Shown here: positions 5,874-6,234 of the stretch, one piece after another | Layout: the number at the start of each line of letters is the position of its first letter | Numbering within the stretch: position 1 is the first letter of the stretch | Source of the DNA: CAITSH01 sp945892985 | GTDB taxonomy: Bacteria > Pseudomonadota > Gammaproteobacteria > Burkholderiales > SG8-39 | Assembly (NCBI GenBank): GCA_945892985.1 | Contig: CAMDDU010000095.1 | Location: 1-6,234, forward strand | Direction: 5' to 3' | Length of the DNA stretch: 6,234 bases | Notes under the pieces: generated by a model | Databases searched by the model: none | Told to the model about the DNA's origin: nothing | The model's input: the letters and a program-made list of their open reading frames with translations, nothing else | Position numbers and translations under genes: made by a program

Positions 5874-6206
5874 TCACCGAATCATCAGGTACCCGGCCTG
5901 CGGATCAGCATGGAGTTCCGCGACGCGCACTGCGTTCGCGCGCAGCAATCCGGCTATCTGCCCTGTGCTGCAGTTTCCGCGGGTGATCCAAACGACCCTG
6001 GGTGGGAATCCTTTCACAAGGCTGCGCTCGTGAAAATCCGAACCCTTGCTGACGATCGTGTATCCGTGTTGCCGTGCGTGCTCCCAAACGTCCTCGTCGC
6101 TTGCGTTGCCCAGGCCGATGTCATGGACATGTACTGAGCCGGGGAACAAGTCCGACAGCAACGAGATCAGCCGAAACGACAGATTCTAGTCAAACAGCAG
6201 TTTCAT
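5874..6206 (-). pseudogene. DUF5615 PIN-like toxin, inactivated by amber stop
   Basis: DUF5615 proteins are PIN-like predicted ribonuclease toxins, usually paired with a DUF433 antitoxin. From ATG 6206 the frame reads MKLLFD, then TAG at 6186-6188, then NLSFRLISLLSDLFPGSVHV, 110 codons in all. The family normally starts with a Leu/Phe-rich strand ending D-E-N-L, so the stop replaces the conserved Glu (GAG to TAG is one base). The second acidic motif, usually TKDSDFH, reads SKGSDFH, with Gly at residue 55 (codon GGT at 6042-6044). The rest is full length and family-like: VHDIGLGNASDEDVWEHARQ (26-45) and WITRGNCSTGQIAGLLR. Re-initiation at TTG 6161 would lose the first catalytic strand. The start overlaps the stop of an upstream frame as ATGA (seen in the left copy at 119-122). 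Confidence 0.85.
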
Positions 6207-6234
6207 GCATTACCGACCAACTGGTGGCGTTCCC
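6086..6234. repeat. Terminal direct repeat, right copy
   Basis: Exact copy of 1-149. It holds codons 1-40 of the DUF5615 pseudogene and 28 bases upstream of its ATG. Joining the two copies gives a 6085-base circle in which the DUF5615 gene is followed upstream by the IS3 element. Confidence 0.97.

Noticed and set aside
5841..6137. Plus-strand frame of 98 codons opposite the DUF5615 gene
   Set aside because: Antisense shadow; the minus strand carries the clear family motifs.
6186..6188. TAG in the toxin gene as a recoded (suppressed or pyrrolysine) codon
   Set aside because: No suppressor tRNA or recoding signal is visible, and a second catalytic residue is lost too, so simple inactivation is the better reading.

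Overview
The window looks like accessory or degraded chromosomal DNA from a high-GC gammaproteobacterium. I lean towards Xanthomonadaceae (Xanthomonas or Stenotrophomonas type) from the style of the cardiolipin synthase tail and the polysaccharide genes. That placement is inference; nothing in the window fixes the taxon. No rRNA, tRNA, CRISPR array, replication gene or mobilisation gene was seen.

The first and last 149 bases (1-149 and 6086-6234) are identical, so the window closes on itself as a 6085-bp circle. It is either a circular molecule, one unit of a tandem duplication, or an assembly overlap. Read across this join, a DUF5615 (PIN-like toxin) pseudogene on the minus strand sits directly beside a complete IS3-family insertion sequence (about 158-1817, plus strand; orfA, a slippery A8 run, and orfB with a full D-D-35-E triad).

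From 1836 to about 5164 lies a minus-strand surface-polysaccharide cluster, transcribed right to left. It begins with a GT4-type glycosyltransferase that is frameshifted at a tetranucleotide repeat and probably again near its 3' end. Next come a NodB-like (polysaccharide deacetylase superfamily) protein and a DUF707-like GT-A glycosyltransferase. The last two are intact and are probably expressed together; the chemistry of their product cannot be read from the sequence.

From 5386 to about 5800 there are two gene stumps, both missing their 5' parts and meeting head to head near 5662: the 3' end of a cardiolipin synthase (PLD family, minus strand) and the 3' end of a short-chain dehydrogenase (plus strand). 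Between 5874 and 6206 is the DUF5615 gene, whose conserved Glu-7 codon is an amber stop and whose second conserved Asp is Gly.

The overall picture is a junk-yard locus next to an IS element: two live polysaccharide genes, one broken glycosyltransferase, three gene remnants and an inactivated toxin whose antitoxin appears to have been cut away at the IS border. I do not see a convincing undescribed system. The best leads are the circular closure, the doubly inactivated toxin beside the IS, the tetranucleotide frameshift and the head-to-head double-truncation junction.
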